64,000 nucleotides of DNA, taken from Photobacterium profundum. GTDB taxonomy: Bacteria; Pseudomonadota; Gammaproteobacteria; Enterobacterales; Vibrionaceae. Below, piece after piece: positions 17,697 through 27,238 of the stretch (positions are counted from its first letter, which is position 1; each line of letters begins with the position of its first letter). The notes under the pieces were generated by a model. That model was given only the letters and a program-made list of their open reading frames with translations, searched no databases and was not told the origin of the DNA. The position numbers were made by a program, and so were the translations under genes. The stretch covers positions 868,001 to 932,000 of the forward strand of contig NZ_PYOD01000002.1 in assembly GCF_003026285.1 (NCBI RefSeq), read 5' to 3'.

Positions 17697-18446
17697 TTAA
17701 ACAATGAGTACGCCATTACTAACCAGCATATCAATGGTTTTCTTTGGGATAGAATGGTCGGTAATTACACCTTCAAAATCAATTAAATCAGCGACAGGAT
17801 AAAATGAAAATTTATTAAACTTGCTGCCTTCTGCAATCAGATAATTTTCATTTGTGTTATTCATTACTAGCTGCTTAGTCTTTGCATTGATTGCATGCGG
17901 TGCAGTCACTCCATGGACCAAGTCAAAGCAATTAGTCGAGATAAATGCGATATCAAATATATAATGCTCTAATTGATTTAATGCAACATTCCCTGTAGTG
18001 AATTCGCAATTGTTCGATACAACTCCGCCGATAAGTGTCGTTTGGCACTGGTTATAATCCTTTAAGAAGAAGGCAATATTCATATCGATAGTGATTATAT
18101 TGATGTTCATGTGGCATAAAACTTTTGCCAGTGACAATGCTGTTTTGCCACTATCTAGGTAAATAGTCTGCCCGTTCTTAACCTTATGAGCCGCTCTGGC
18201 GATTAAACTTGGTGATACAAGGTCGCTACGTTGGTTTCTATTACTAACAAAGGCGTTAATTGAAACGCCTCCGTGTGTTCTTTTTATATTTGGATACATG
18301 GTCACCATCGCGGCTACATTGCGGCGAACAGTGCTGGAAGATACATGAAGCATTTCACTGATCTCTTGAATACTAAGCGAAGAACGCTCATTAAGAAGGC
18401 AATGTATTGACTCTTGATGTTTCAGTGTTTGGTTATGTGATGGCAT
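17697..18446 (-). CDS. DeoR-family transcriptional regulator
   Basis: The 249-residue protein has an N-terminal DeoR helix-turn-helix (LSIQEISEMLHVSSSTVRRNV, here read as SIQEISEMLHV then SSSTVRRNVAAM) with the downstream THGG turn, and a C-terminal sugar-phosphate-sensing domain with the DSGKTALSLAKVL and TIDMN motifs. DeoR proteins are usually repressors released by a phosphorylated sugar. It is the last gene of a three-gene operon with a four-carbon acid sugar kinase and a TauE-like permease, so the effector is probably the kinase product or substrate. Confidence 0.88.
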   Translation of the reverse strand: MPSHNQTLKHQESIHCLLNERSSLSIQEISEMLHVSSSTVRRNVAAMVTMYPNIKRTHGGVSINAFVSNRNQRSDLVSPSLIARAAHKVKNGQTIYLDSGKTALSLAKVLCHMNINIITIDMNIAFFLKDYNQCQTTLIGGVVSNNCEFTTGNVALNQLEHYIFDIAFISTNCFDLVHGVTAPHAINAKTKQLVMNNTNENYLIAEGSKFNKFSFYPVADLIDFEGVITDHSIPKKTIDMLVSNGVLIV

Positions 18447-18463
18447 ATAACTTCCAGCAGGTA

Positions 18464-19705
18464 TTAACGATTAGACTCTTTTCGGAAGAACTCAATGACT
18501 TTAACTAAAGCGTCATCGTCGCCATGACTACCGGCCTTAGTTGCTATAAGCGTTCTTTCGATACCGTCCAAGTATCCGACAGGGATACAAGGCAATATTT
18601 CTCCTTTAATTGTATAGCTCTTACTCCCAAGAGACGCTGCGCATGATATTGCGATGTCGCCACCTGTAAATAAAATACCGGATAGATTAACACGATGAGT
18701 GATGGCCGATGCTAAGTTACCTAAGAATCCAGAAATGAAACTACCAAAATCAGCACGTGTTAGCCCATAAAGCTTACAGTTTGCATCTACATCGAAGCGG
18801 TCTTGCTCTGACTTAGCTGATTGGATAATGCAGTTACGCCCATCATCCAGAATAGGAATGATACCAGCTAAACATTTATCCAAATAATCTTGGTCTTTCA
18901 TGATTGAGTGGATATCTACAAAGTATACAATGGCAGCATCATTCTCTACGGCGACTTTAGTTTGGTTAATTGTTACTGGGCTCATCGTTCCTGCGATCAC
19001 CAAGCTAGGTTTGATGAAGTCTTGTTTGTAAACAGAGGGCGGCAAGTGAGATGCAAGACCAGACGAGCCGATTAGAATTCCGCCGTCCATAACTTCTGCG
19101 ATGGTTTGGCCAATGTATGCCAAATCGTCATTAGTTTTTGTATCTACAACGAAGACAACGTTAGTGCTTGGGTCTTTTTCTGCCGCTTTGATTGAATCTC
19201 GTAAATCGTATTTACAGATCGAATATACGTTGATGGATGATTGGCTGGCAATTATTTCAGTGATGCTATCACTGATTACAGGTGTTTTTGGGTCGGTTGC
19301 GAACTCACTTTTAGTGACGCCTTGACCGCGATACATACATTTTCCATCTTCTATCGTGCGGTGCTTACTCGGTAGTGCATTACACAATATAGCGAAGCTG
19401 AAATGAGTCGAGTCAATCAGTGCCTCTATTTCTGAACCGATATTACCTCGGAACGTGGCATCAATCTTTTTGTAGATAAATGTGTCTTTAGTGATGGAGC
19501 AATGATCGATGACTTTGAATATTTCAGTCTTCGCATCTTCTTGGGACATACTACGGCTGTCAGTATTGTATACGACGATATCGCAATCGAACTCTCCAGC
19601 CTCATTTATTAATGACACAGCGACGCTACATCCTTGATTATAAAACTGCATACCAGTGTCATTTGCCCCAGTAAAATCATCTGCAATAACAACGAATGAA
19701 TCCAT
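18464..19705 (-). CDS. Four-carbon acid sugar kinase family protein (OtnK/DtnK-like)
   Basis: The 413-residue protein starts with VVIADDFTGANDTGMQF, the signature of the DUF1537/four-carbon acid sugar kinase N-terminal domain, followed by KKIDATFRGNIGSEIEALID. The C-terminal nucleotide-binding domain has LFTGGDIAIS and a final GSHGDDDALV. Known members phosphorylate 3-oxo-tetronates, D-threonate or D-erythronate so that a PdxA2-type dehydrogenase or aldolase can act (family knowledge). Here no PdxA2, OtnI or class II aldolase gene is adjacent. The neighbours are a TauE-like permease upstream and a DeoR regulator downstream, so the substrate may differ from the known ones. Confidence 0.85.
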   Translation of the reverse strand: MDSFVVIADDFTGANDTGMQFYNQGCSVAVSLINEAGEFDCDIVVYNTDSRSMSQEDAKTEIFKVIDHCSITKDTFIYKKIDATFRGNIGSEIEALIDSTHFSFAILCNALPSKHRTIEDGKCMYRGQGVTKSEFATDPKTPVISDSITEIIASQSSINVYSICKYDLRDSIKAAEKDPSTNVVFVVDTKTNDDLAYIGQTIAEVMDGGILIGSSGLASHLPPSVYKQDFIKPSLVIAGTMSPVTINQTKVAVENDAAIVYFVDIHSIMKDQDYLDKCLAGIIPILDDGRNCIIQSAKSEQDRFDVDANCKLYGLTRADFGSFISGFLGNLASAITHRVNLSGILFTGGDIAISCAASLGSKSYTIKGEILPCIPVGYLDGIERTLIATKAGSHGDDDALVKVIEFFRKESNR

Positions 19706-19766
19706 ACTACATACCTCTAATTAACATGACGTGAAAAACTTCCACGTCATCTGATATTTGTGTGAC

Positions 19767-20510
19767 TTAAAAGTGGGAAATACTTTTGCACGTAATGATA
19801 ATACCGAGAACTAAGATGGTGAAGTTCATGATTTTTTTAACATCAAACTCTTTACGTTGGACGTAATCAAATAAGCGCATACCGATTAAGCCACCGCCTA
19901 ACATTGTTGGTATTGACCATGCGGTGATTGTGCCTACATCTTCAGTGATTACACCGTTGCTGAATAATTTAAAGATTACAGTTAGCATGGCTAAGAAGAA
20001 GTAAAAGTTAGTTGTTGCCTTGATTTTCTCGGCACTAACCTTCAGGCAGTTCATGTAAGTAACAATTGGAGGACCAGATTCACCAGCACCTGCCCCTAAT
20101 ACACCTGATAGCAAACCACAAATAGCCGCAGAAAAGATATTATCCTTAACGCGAATAGGGCGGTTAATAAGCGTTGATCCGCCAACAAATATTAAGATGA
20201 TACCCATAGCCAACAAGATGTAGGCTGATTCAACGTTCTTAAGCAATTCGCCGCCGAATTGGATGCCAACAATTGCTGGGATATACAGAAGAAACGCCAG
20301 TTTAAAGTTAATGTGTTGTCGCATTTTAAGGCATACAGGAATAGTAATTAACCAGCCAAATACGGTGGCAATCGGGATCGCCATCTTCACGTCTAAGAAT
20401 AGTGATAGGATTGGAACAGACACCATACCAAGTCCGAACCCAACCATACCTTGTACAAAACTACCAATAAATAATGTTCCTGCTGCTAGAGCAATGATAA
20501 GTGGCGTCAT
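19767..20510 (-). CDS. TauE/SafE-family anion permease
   Basis: The 247-residue protein has about eight membrane segments and TauE motifs: GSFVQGMVGFGLGMVSVPIL near residue 17 and GLLSGVLGAGAGESGPPIVTYM near 135. Members move sulfite, sulfonates or organic acids across the inner membrane. The start is supported by GGAGG seven bases upstream. It heads the operon with the four-carbon acid sugar kinase, so uptake of a hydroxy-acid (tetronate-like) substrate is a plausible role. Direction of transport is not readable from the sequence. Confidence 0.8.
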   Translation of the reverse strand: MTPLIIALAAGTLFIGSFVQGMVGFGLGMVSVPILSLFLDVKMAIPIATVFGWLITIPVCLKMRQHINFKLAFLLYIPAIVGIQFGGELLKNVESAYILLAMGIILIFVGGSTLINRPIRVKDNIFSAAICGLLSGVLGAGAGESGPPIVTYMNCLKVSAEKIKATTNFYFFLAMLTVIFKLFSNGVITEDVGTITAWSIPTMLGGGLIGMRLFDYVQRKEFDVKKIMNFTILVLGIIITCKSISHF

Positions 20511-20768
20511 GTTAGCCTCCGTTGTTAATTATCATTTATGGTTATGGTAATTAATCAGACGGAATAAATAGTTGATCATACAAGCTAGAGTTGAGCAGAT
20601 AGATAGTGGGTTGATTGAGGTCTCTATTTAAATGCGTGTAAGTCAATATTTCGTGATGCGCAGCACTAAATAACAGCATTATTCAACATTAATATATGCA
20701 CGTTAGGTGGCGTTGAAATTGTATATGCGCAAAATAATTTCAGAATAAGAGAGAAATGAGCAAATAGA
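20511..20768. other. Intergenic region upstream of the permease operon
   Basis: AT-rich DNA that should hold the leftward promoter of the permease-kinase-DeoR operon. I saw no clear operator. A short rightward reading frame (ATG at 20769, hydrophobic, ending at the TAA after FYALG) may be the decayed signal peptide of the beta-helix pseudogene. Confidence 0.4.
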
Positions 20769-20814
20769 ATGGGAGAAGTGACCATAATTTCACTTGGTTC
20801 ACTAACTATATTAA

Positions 20815-21861
20815 TTGTCGAATTTTATGCCCTTGGCTAATGAGGGGGTAGACTCTGGTAATGACTGTATAGTAAAACAAAAAGGATCAGGGGCAGAGAT
20901 AATTTATAGGCTGCTCGTACCCACTATGACGTATACATTACAAGGTGTTGCTGGTGAAGATGATAACGTCACTGGTGATCTGGATATCTATTCTTCTGAC
21001 AATATTTAAATTATTGGTACTGGTGCTTATCAGACAATCATCCAGGCAGGTGAGATAGCAACTGACGTTTCAGTTGACCGAGTTTTCCATATTAAAAGAA
21101 ACAGCGAAGGTATCTCTGGTGATGTGCTGCTATCAGGTGTGACGGTTAGACTCGGAGATGTGGGGGAGGATTATGCTGGTGGGGGGATTCTTGCCAGTGG
21201 TGGGAGCGGAACGCGCTTAACTATCAAACAATGTGTGATTACAGCCAACGAAGGTAAATGGGGAGGCGGCCTTTCTCACGAAACAATCGATGGCATTCTA
21301 CACATTAAAAGTAGCTACTTTACTGATAATAAGACGACCAGATTTGGTGGCGGGGGCATCCGTCTCAGCGGTACTGATAGTACAACGACGATTAAAGGGA
21401 GTACGGTTTCGCGTAACGAGGGCATTTCTGAGAGGGGAGGGATTGAACACTTCAGCACAGGTGGCGATTTAACCATCCGCAATAGCTTAATTAGTAATAA
21501 CACGGTTACGGAAGGGCACGGTGGCGGGATAAGTCACGACGGCAATGACGACGGTTCCTTAACTATTTACGGTAGTCGTATTCAGGGTGATTTTGCGGAA
21601 ACGAGTGGTGGCGGTATGTTTGACGAATCTACAGGGGAAGATAATGTCATATCTTTAGTCGGTGTCAGTATAAAAGGTAATACCGCTAACGCGGGAGACG
21701 GCGGAGGGATCTTACAGTCTGAGGCAACCCTTAATGTTAAATTCAGTACGATTCGCAATAATACTGATGTCGGTGGTGAAGCACCCGACTGCAGTGGCAC
21801 CTTAAATGCTAGGTATTTCGTACTTATTGGTGATCCAACAGGATGTACTATTATCGAATAA
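20815..21861 (+). pseudogene. Degenerate right-handed beta-helix (CSLREA/Pmp-like) surface protein
   Basis: One reading frame runs across the region but is cut by a TAA at 21007-21009, between YSSDNI and IIGTGAYQTIIQAG. These two parts join seamlessly in the usual 'GDLDI..nitIiGaG..qTIIdag' pattern of this family, so a single C-to-A change (for example TCA to TAA) would explain it. The downstream part has repeated GGGI turns (GGGILASG, GGGIRLSG, GGGISHDG, GGGMFDES, GGGILQSE) that form beta-helix rungs, and ends with the common DCSGTL...LIGDPTGCTI finish. The CSLREA-type N-terminus is missing; a frameshift to a hydrophobic leader at 20769 is possible. Such proteins are cell-surface or secreted. 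A programmed stop or sequencing error is the alternative. Confidence 0.7.
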
Positions 21862-21932
21862 GTGAGGCTTTCTAATATTCCCCCTGATATTTTCAGGTTT
21901 TCTGTCTAACTCGCTTGTTGTATTCAATTTTT

Positions 21933-21967
21933 AAAATCCGCAGTGGAGACACTGCGGATTTTTATTT
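21933..21967. terminator. Strong bidirectional terminator after the beta-helix gene
   Basis: AAATCCGCAGTG pairs perfectly with CACTGCGGATTT around GAGA, followed by T residues. Confidence 0.9.
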
Positions 21968-22049
21968 CCCTATCCTTCGCTACGTATTTTTAATGCTTCA
22001 TAGACGGAAGGGATCTTCTCGTTGTAGATGCGTTTTGACGTAAATGTAT

Positions 22050-22078
22050 AGAAACGGCTAACAAACCGTTTCTTTTTT
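22050..22078 (+). terminator. Second rightward terminator-like hairpin
   Basis: AGAAACGG pairs with CCGTTTCT around CTAACAAA and is followed by five more T. It faces rightward, although no intact rightward gene lies between it and the previous terminator, so it may belong to an unseen small transcript or protect the converging phn operon. Confidence 0.6.
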
Positions 22079-22099
22079 GAGGGAGGAGGTGAAATATCC

Positions 22100-22903
22100 C
22101 TAAATAAGTTTATTGCGAATCTGAATTACCACAGCTTCAGCAATAATAACGACGGCAAAAATGCTGACTAATACCATTGCTACTTTTTGCCATTCAAATA
22201 AGTTCTGAGCATCATTCAAAATAACGCCTACACCACCGGCACCTACAAGCCCTAATACCGCAGACTCACGTACGTTTATATCCCAACGGAATAGTACAAT
22301 TGAATAGAAGGCGGGCATTACCTGAGGCCAATAGCCTTTTAATAAAATACTTGCCGATGAAGCACCTGTTGCTTTTAATGCTTCAATGGGGCCCATATTT
22401 ACTTCGGTAATGGCTTCTGCCAATAGTTTTCCGACAAAGCCAATACTTCGAATGGCAATGGCCATAATGCCGGCTAGCACGCCAGGACCAAATAGAGCAA
22501 TAAAAAGTAAAGCCCAAACCAAAGAGTTGACCGAACGAGACGATACCAAAAAGAATTGAGCAATCCAGTTAAGCGTTTTACTCGGTGTAATATTGGGGGC
22601 ATTCAGTAACGCTAACGGAATTGCAAAAATTAGCGTAAATAAGGTACCAAGTGTAGCGATATGCAGCGTTTCAATCATGGCTGCGTGAATAGATTCAGGA
22701 TAAAACGCAAAATCTAATGGCACCATACGCTGAAACATATCGGCAAATTGAACGGGGGCGTCGTAAAGGAATTCAGGGATTACTTCAACGGTTTGCCAAG
22801 ACCAAACAATCGCAGAAACTAAGCATAGGTAAATAGCAAATCGGGCAATGCGTTCGCTGGGTGTGAAGCGTTGCCATTCTTTATCGATGTGTGCCGTTGT
22901 CAT
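22100..22903 (-). CDS. phnE: PhnE-like phosphonate/phosphate-ester ABC permease, subunit 2
   Basis: The 267-residue membrane protein has the PhnE/BPD-type fold with the ABC-contacting loop (EAITEVNMGPIEALKATGASSASILLKGYWPQVMPAF). The motif KATGAS is the cytoplasmic coupling helix. Six hydrophobic segments are visible. Its ATG overlaps the TAA of the first permease gene (TAATG). With its paralogue it should form a heterodimeric channel for the PhnD-type binding protein. It is the last gene of the operon. Confidence 0.85.
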   Translation of the reverse strand: MTTAHIDKEWQRFTPSERIARFAIYLCLVSAIVWSWQTVEVIPEFLYDAPVQFADMFQRMVPLDFAFYPESIHAAMIETLHIATLGTLFTLIFAIPLALLNAPNITPSKTLNWIAQFFLVSSRSVNSLVWALLFIALFGPGVLAGIMAIAIRSIGFVGKLLAEAITEVNMGPIEALKATGASSASILLKGYWPQVMPAFYSIVLFRWDINVRESAVLGLVGAGGVGVILNDAQNLFEWQKVAMVLVSIFAVVIIAEAVVIQIRNKLI

Positions 22904-23694
22904 TAGAAAATTCTCCTAACAATATTGGAAAGAAACTCACCGACTAAAATCAGTGCAATGATGGTGATTAAAATAGCCGCGACAAAATCATAATCAAACC
23001 GCTGAAAAGCAGAGAATAGTGTGCCACCTAAACCGCCAGCGCCTACAATGCCAACCATGGTGGAATTGCGTAAATTGGAGTCGAGTTGGTAACTTGCAAA
23101 GCCAATGAAACGGGTAAAGACTTGCGGCATAACAGCATATAAAATCACCGACATGAAACTGGCACCTGTTGCCCGAATTGCTTCAACGGGTTTAAATGAA
23201 ATCTCTTCAATAGCTTCTGCAAACAGCTTAGCAATGAAGCCAATAGAGGCAAATACCAAAGTTAATATGCCGGCTAATGCACCAAACCCTACCGCTTTTA
23301 CAAAAAGAATTGCGATGATAACGGGGTGGAAAGATCGACATAATGCGATAAAGCCACGAATTGGGATCGATACAATTGCAGGCATCATATTGCGCGCTGC
23401 CATTAGCCCAAGAAAAAGTGAAATTACAATGCCAAAGAAACTTGAGATGATCGCAATTTGTAGACTTTCAGCTAAACCGCTTAGCAGTAAACTTGTACGT
23501 GAAAAATCAGGTGGAAACATACGAGAAAGTAAACGTTCACTTTCTCCAAACCCGATAATCAATCGATCTAACGTTAGTCCTAACGTCGACATGCTATAAA
23601 ATAGATAACCGATAATGGCTGCAAAAATGAGCCTGTTTACCCAAGACGTTTTAAACGGGGTTTCTTGGTTGGGTGTTGAGGTTAGTCCAGCCAT
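22903..23694 (-). CDS. phnE: PhnE-like phosphonate/phosphate-ester ABC permease, subunit 1
   Basis: The 263-residue protein is a paralogue of the following permease, with the same coupling loop ([34 protein letters not shown]) and [13 protein letters not shown] near the C-terminus. Its start lies 13 bases inside the end of phnC, giving tight translational coupling. Two PhnE genes rather than one are found in several phosphonate and phosphite importers (family knowledge). Confidence 0.85.
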   Translation of the reverse strand: MAGLTSTPNQETPFKTSWVNRLIFAAIIGYLFYSMSTLGLTLDRLIIGFGESERLLSRMFPPDFSRTSLLLSGLAESLQIAIISSFFGIVISLFLGLMAARNMMPAIVSIPIRGFIALCRSFHPVIIAILFVKAVGFGALAGILTLVFASIGFIAKLFAEAIEEISFKPVEAIRATGASFMSVILYAVMPQVFTRFIGFASYQLDSNLRNSTMVGIVGAGGLGGTLFSAFQRFDYDFVAAILITIIALILVGEFLSNIVRRIF

Positions 23695-24452
23695 GATTCG
23701 CCTCCATAGATCACTTTTAAATCTTCTTCTGTTATGCCTTCAGGACTACCGTCGTAGTGCACTTTTCCGTCACACATGCCGATGATGCGTTTAGCAAAAC
23801 GTTTGGCTAAGTTCACGTCATGAATATTGACCAATACTGGAATGTTCTTCTGCTGAGCGAAAGTTTCCATTAACTCCATAATTTCAACTGCCGTTTTAGG
23901 GTCAAGTGACGATGTCGGCTCATCTGCTAGTAAAATATAAGGGTCTTGCATGACGGCGCGCGCAATACCCACCCGTTGCCTTTGACCGCCTGACAAGCTA
24001 TCGGCACGTTGATTGGCGAAATCGGATAGTCCAACAAAACTTAAGAGTTCAAAGGCATTATTGAGATCTTCAGAGGAGTAATTTCGTCGCCAAGCATTCC
24101 AGGCACTTATGTAGCCCAGACGCCCACTTAACACATTTTCAATAACAGTTAGGCGCTCAACAAGGTTGTATTCTTGGAAAACCATACCAATATGCCTACG
24201 TTGTTTACGAAGCTCTTGTCCCTTTAATTTAGTGAGATCTTCACCATCAAAAAGTATTTCACCCTCAGTTGGATCATTAAGGCGGTTGATACAGCGAAGT
24301 AGGGTACTTTTACCTGTTCCTGAAGGGCCGATAATTGCGATGATACCGGGTTGGTCGATATCGATATTAATCCCTTTAAGGATTGGTTTACCTGCTACAT
24401 ATTGATGATAAAGATTGTTGATTTTTATTCCGTTACAGCTGGCTACGGTCAT
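23682..24452 (-). CDS. phnC: PhnC-like ABC transporter ATPase
   Basis: The 256-residue protein has a complete ABC ATPase: Walker [10 protein letters not shown] near residue 43, Q-loop [13 protein letters not shown] (the FQEYNLV form is typical of PhnC), signature [14 protein letters not shown], Walker [13 protein letters not shown] and H-loop NIHDVNLA. It energises import by the two PhnE-like permeases encoded downstream. About 105 bases separate it from the binding-protein gene upstream, but no terminator is visible between them. Confidence 0.92.
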   Translation of the reverse strand: MTVASCNGIKINNLYHQYVAGKPILKGINIDIDQPGIIAIIGPSGTGKSTLLRCINRLNDPTEGEILFDGEDLTKLKGQELRKQRRHIGMVFQEYNLVERLTVIENVLSGRLGYISAWNAWRRNYSSEDLNNAFELLSFVGLSDFANQRADSLSGGQRQRVGIARAVMQDPYILLADEPTSSLDPKTAVEIMELMETFAQQKNIPVLVNIHDVNLAKRFAKRIIGMCDGKVHYDGSPEGITEEDLKVIYGGESWLD

Positions 24453-24557
24453 GCTACTTATCCCTGTACGAATATTTGAATGTTCTATGCCCTACCCGTG
24501 AGGGCATAGAATTATAGAGAGGTTAGATTTAGGTAATGGCTGGGTATTAACCAATCA

Positions 24558-25598
24558 CTATTGGTTGCTGGCTTGTTTTGCTAGCAGGGCAGCTTTTTTC
24601 TTTGCACGTTTGGCGGCATCTTTTTCAGCAAGCTGTTTTAGACCTGCTTTTGTGTATGCCGTGCCGGTTGCATGGGCGATATCTCGAATGACACCCCATT
24701 CTTCTTTGTAAGTGATTGGTGCGAAGCGATCAGCACCTTTGAAGGTTGCGCTCATTTCTGGAGTGAAACGGTAGCTATAGAAAGCCTCTTGGATTTTTTC
24801 AACCAGCTCTGGTTTTAAGTTATGCGCGTAGCCAAAAGCGGATGTTGGAAAGCGTGGACTACGGTAGATTATCTTAAGTTCAGAGCCATCAACTCGACCA
24901 GCATCGACCATACGATCGTATACGTCAGATGCGACAGGTGCTGCGTCGTAGTCTCCATTGAATACACCGAGAATAGATTGGTCATGCTTACCTGAGTACA
25001 GCACTTTGTAATCTTCATCGGGTACTAAACCTTTGGCTGGGAAAAGTGCGCGTGGTGCAAGGTTGCCTGAATTTGAAGACGCTGATGTGTGAGCGACTTT
25101 TTTACCTTTGAGATCAGACATTGAGTTAATGCCGCTGTCTTTACGCACGATGGTGATCAGGTTATAGCCTTGAAAGCCATTTTCATCCCCTTTAACTGCA
25201 ATGGGCACGTAACCTGCTAGGTTTACCGCATAACCTGTAGGACCGGTTGAGAAACCCGCCACATGAAGACGACCAGAACGCATGGCTTCTACTTGCGCAG
25301 AGTTTGAGTGTACGGTGTAGTAGATAACGCGTTTGCCTGTAATTTTACTTATATGTGCTTGGAAGTCGGCAAAAGCATCTTTGTAGAGTGCAGGATCTTC
25401 AACGGGTGTATAAGTAAATACAAGTGTACTTGGATCGCTCCACTCTTCGGGGTCTTTAGGTGAATCGGCCACTAAATCTTTATCTTCATCACAGTATCTA
25501 TCGTCTAGTACACCACGACTAGAGCACTCACTTGCCATAGTGATTGATGGGATCAGTAGTGAGCTAGCGATTAACAGTCCTTTAACACTGATTTTCAT
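24558..25598 (-). CDS. phnD: PhnD-like phosphonate/phosphate-ester binding protein
   Basis: The 346-residue periplasmic protein has a signal peptide (MKISVKG, hydrophobic core, cleavage near ITMA-SEC). The mature part has the PhnD fold: VEAMRSGRLHVAGFSTGPTGYAV, then KGKKVAHTSASSNSGNLAPRA (phosphate/phosphonate-binding SASSNSG-type loop) and DYDAAPVASDVYDRM. The ATG at 25598 has AAAAGG eight bases upstream; a TTG two codons earlier is less likely. The C-terminus is unusually lysine/alanine-rich. It is the first gene of the importer operon and has a sigma-54-type promoter. The true ligand (phosphonate, phosphite or a phosphate ester) is not known. Confidence 0.85.
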   Translation of the reverse strand: MKISVKGLLIASSLLIPSITMASECSSRGVLDDRYCDEDKDLVADSPKDPEEWSDPSTLVFTYTPVEDPALYKDAFADFQAHISKITGKRVIYYTVHSNSAQVEAMRSGRLHVAGFSTGPTGYAVNLAGYVPIAVKGDENGFQGYNLITIVRKDSGINSMSDLKGKKVAHTSASSNSGNLAPRALFPAKGLVPDEDYKVLYSGKHDQSILGVFNGDYDAAPVASDVYDRMVDAGRVDGSELKIIYRSPRFPTSAFGYAHNLKPELVEKIQEAFYSYRFTPEMSATFKGADRFAPITYKEEWGVIRDIAHATGTAYTKAGLKQLAEKDAAKRAKKKAALLAKQASNQ

Positions 25599-25642
25599 AT
25601 TCAAACCTTTTATTTACGTATTGTTAGAATCACTTTATCTAT

Positions 25643-25659
25643 AGCAGGCTTTGTGCCAA
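25643..25659 (-). promoter_or_regulatory. Sigma-54 (-24/-12) promoter for the phnD operon
   Basis: Read on the minus strand, TTGGCACAAAGCCTGCT gives TGGCAC, five bases, then CTGC, matching the -24/-12 consensus with correct spacing. It lies about 45 bases upstream of the phnD start codon. The adjoining NtrC-type activator makes this plausible. Confidence 0.75.
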
Positions 25660-25717
25660 CTTTATTTTCATTTAAATTCAATGCTTTAATTTATTTCAGT
25701 TACTGTTGATTGAAGCT

Positions 25718-25733
25718 TGGGTCATTTGTGTCC
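25718..25733. promoter_or_regulatory. Enhancer-like element, copy 1
   Basis: TGGGTCATTTGTGTCC lies about 60 bases upstream of the -24 box of phnD. Its core has partial dyad symmetry (GGnCA, four bases, TGnCC). An identical 15-mer lies upstream of the phosphodiesterase promoter at 27239. Confidence 0.6.
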
Positions 25734-25751
25734 AGTGATTAAATAGGGGGT

Positions 25752-25766
25752 TGGGTCATTTTTGTC
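25752..25766. promoter_or_regulatory. Enhancer-like element, copy 2
   Basis: TGGGTCATTTTTGTC differs by one base from copies 1 and 3. It lies 34 bases (about three helical turns) from copy 1, a normal arrangement for paired NtrC-type sites. Confidence 0.5.
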
Positions 25767-25786
25767 TTGCCTTAAAATAAGTAAAA

Positions 25787-25810
25787 GAAAAGAGCTCGAA
25801 AGCTCTTTTT
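25787..25810. terminator. Terminator after the phosphodiesterase gene
   Basis: AAAGAGCT pairs with AGCTCTTT around CGAA, flanked by A and T runs. It ends leftward transcription from the phosphodiesterase gene and lies upstream of the phnD enhancer elements. Confidence 0.8.
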
Positions 25811-25846
25811 TAATTAAGTACGGCACCTATATGCCAAGGTAAAACG

Positions 25847-27061
25847 TTATTTAATATTCATGCAGTTTGCATAGTAGGTAACAGTTGCAGGCCAATCACT
25901 AAATACACCTAATACTTTAATATCTTGTGCAAGCACATCGAGCATTTTCATCATGTCGCCATCATTGTTGATACCTTCATTAACACTTTGATAATACCAA
26001 CCGCCACCTTGAGCAAGTGGACCTGAACGTTCAAGAGTCCATGCGATAATGTCTAAATTAGCTTGTTTAGCAAGCTTGGCGTAATTAGAAGCAACCATTT
26101 CATTTTTATCGTTTAATTCGACTAAAGCAAAAAGTGGTGGCGCAATGATGTTGACCCCTGCCTCAGCGAGCGCTTTCATGTTTTCTTTTGATGCGACAAA
26201 ATCTGTTTGTTCATAGACGCGATCATCCAGATAGACAGCTTGTTTACCAAAACTTGGGTTTTTCTCAATCCAATATTTGACGTCATCCAAATTGAAAGAT
26301 TGCACGTAGCTGTCAGACGCTGGTATGCCTGCAGCTTTGAGTTCATCAATCAATTTTTGAGCATACATCTCTTGAGTGAAGCCATTAAATGGCATGTCAG
26401 CGGCGGCTGACTTCAATTCTGGTGTCACTTTTACGCCGTGTGCTTTGAACAATGCGGCACTTTCTGCATGAGTCATGAGCGTTCCGTTTTGAACGTACAG
26501 ATCGGTGCGCCAAGCGGGTGTACCTTTCATATATTCTTCGACGGTTGTCGCTTTGGGGTTTGCACCATCCATTTTGCCTTTTAAGGTCTTAAATTCCGCC
26601 AGAGTGAAATCAGAGGTACGACATTCTGCTTTTGCTTCTTCACCCGTTGTCGCATTTGCTGGCGTAAACGGAGTGGTACATTTTTTCGCGAGATCGGGGT
26701 GGGCGAGTACATCGGTGGTGGTATGTAGATCGTTTTGTGAGTGTCGACAGACGAGCTCTTTGTCTTTCGTGAAGGTAACATCACATTCAACTACCCCCGC
26801 GCCCATTTCAATGGCAGCGAGATAAGACTCTTTAGTGTGCTCTGGAAATTGCATTGCAGCACCACGATGACCAATAGAAAAGTTGCTTCGATAAAATGGG
26901 TCTTCACTGCATTGTAATAACTTTGTTTTGAGTGGGCCATCATCCATGTTATTGACCAAATATAAGGGGCGAGGGCCTAAATTAGCGGATGGTTGAGCCC
27001 AAACAGTGATTGAGCTTAATCCTAGTATTAGAGCGATAGAACCCTTCAGTATTTGCTTCAT
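25847..27061 (-). CDS. Secreted glycerophosphodiester phosphodiesterase
   Basis: The 404-residue protein has a signal peptide ([22 protein letters not shown] before QPS) and a GDPD catalytic domain. Visible active-site residues are His65-Arg66 in SIGHRGAAM, Glu74-His75 in FPEHTKES, Glu92 and Asp94 in VVECDVTF, and His107 in CRHSQND. It hydrolyses glycerophosphodiesters (for example glycerophosphocholine) to glycerol 3-phosphate and an alcohol. The length exceeds E. coli GlpQ (about 358), with an insertion around residues 125-160. It has its own sigma-54-type promoter and shares an enhancer element with the phn importer, which may take up its products. A good ribosome site, AAGGAG, precedes the ATG. 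Confidence 0.88.
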   Translation of the reverse strand: MKQILKGSIALILGLSSITVWAQPSANLGPRPLYLVNNMDDGPLKTKLLQCSEDPFYRSNFSIGHRGAAMQFPEHTKESYLAAIEMGAGVVECDVTFTKDKELVCRHSQNDLHTTTDVLAHPDLAKKCTTPFTPANATTGEEAKAECRTSDFTLAEFKTLKGKMDGANPKATTVEEYMKGTPAWRTDLYVQNGTLMTHAESAALFKAHGVKVTPELKSAAADMPFNGFTQEMYAQKLIDELKAAGIPASDSYVQSFNLDDVKYWIEKNPSFGKQAVYLDDRVYEQTDFVASKENMKALAEAGVNIIAPPLFALVELNDKNEMVASNYAKLAKQANLDIIAWTLERSGPLAQGGGWYYQSVNEGINNDGDMMKMLDVLAQDIKVLGVFSDWPATVTYYANCMNIK

Positions 27062-27161
27062 TTTTATCTCCTTGCAATAAGCAATTATCGAAAATTATCC
27101 ATTTTTCTGGTTGTGTAAATAAAACCAGTAACGGGTGACATTTCGTCACCACATGGGTAAT

Positions 27162-27178
27162 TGCACGCATTGTGCCAA
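27162..27178 (-). promoter_or_regulatory. Sigma-54 (-24/-12) promoter for the phosphodiesterase gene
   Basis: On the minus strand TTGGCACAATGCGTGCA gives TGGCAC, five bases, then GTGC. Spacing matches the consensus. It lies about 100 bases upstream of the start codon. Confidence 0.75.
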
Positions 27179-27238
27179 GTATTATATTTGTTAAATAACA
27201 TGGCCTTATTGTAATTTGATGTTCTGGTTTATAGTTTG

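Noticed and set aside
17425-17700. 91-residue rightward reading frame between azlC and the DeoR gene
   Set aside because: It overlaps the azlC start, lacks a ribosome site and has no recognisable family; the region is more likely promoter DNA.
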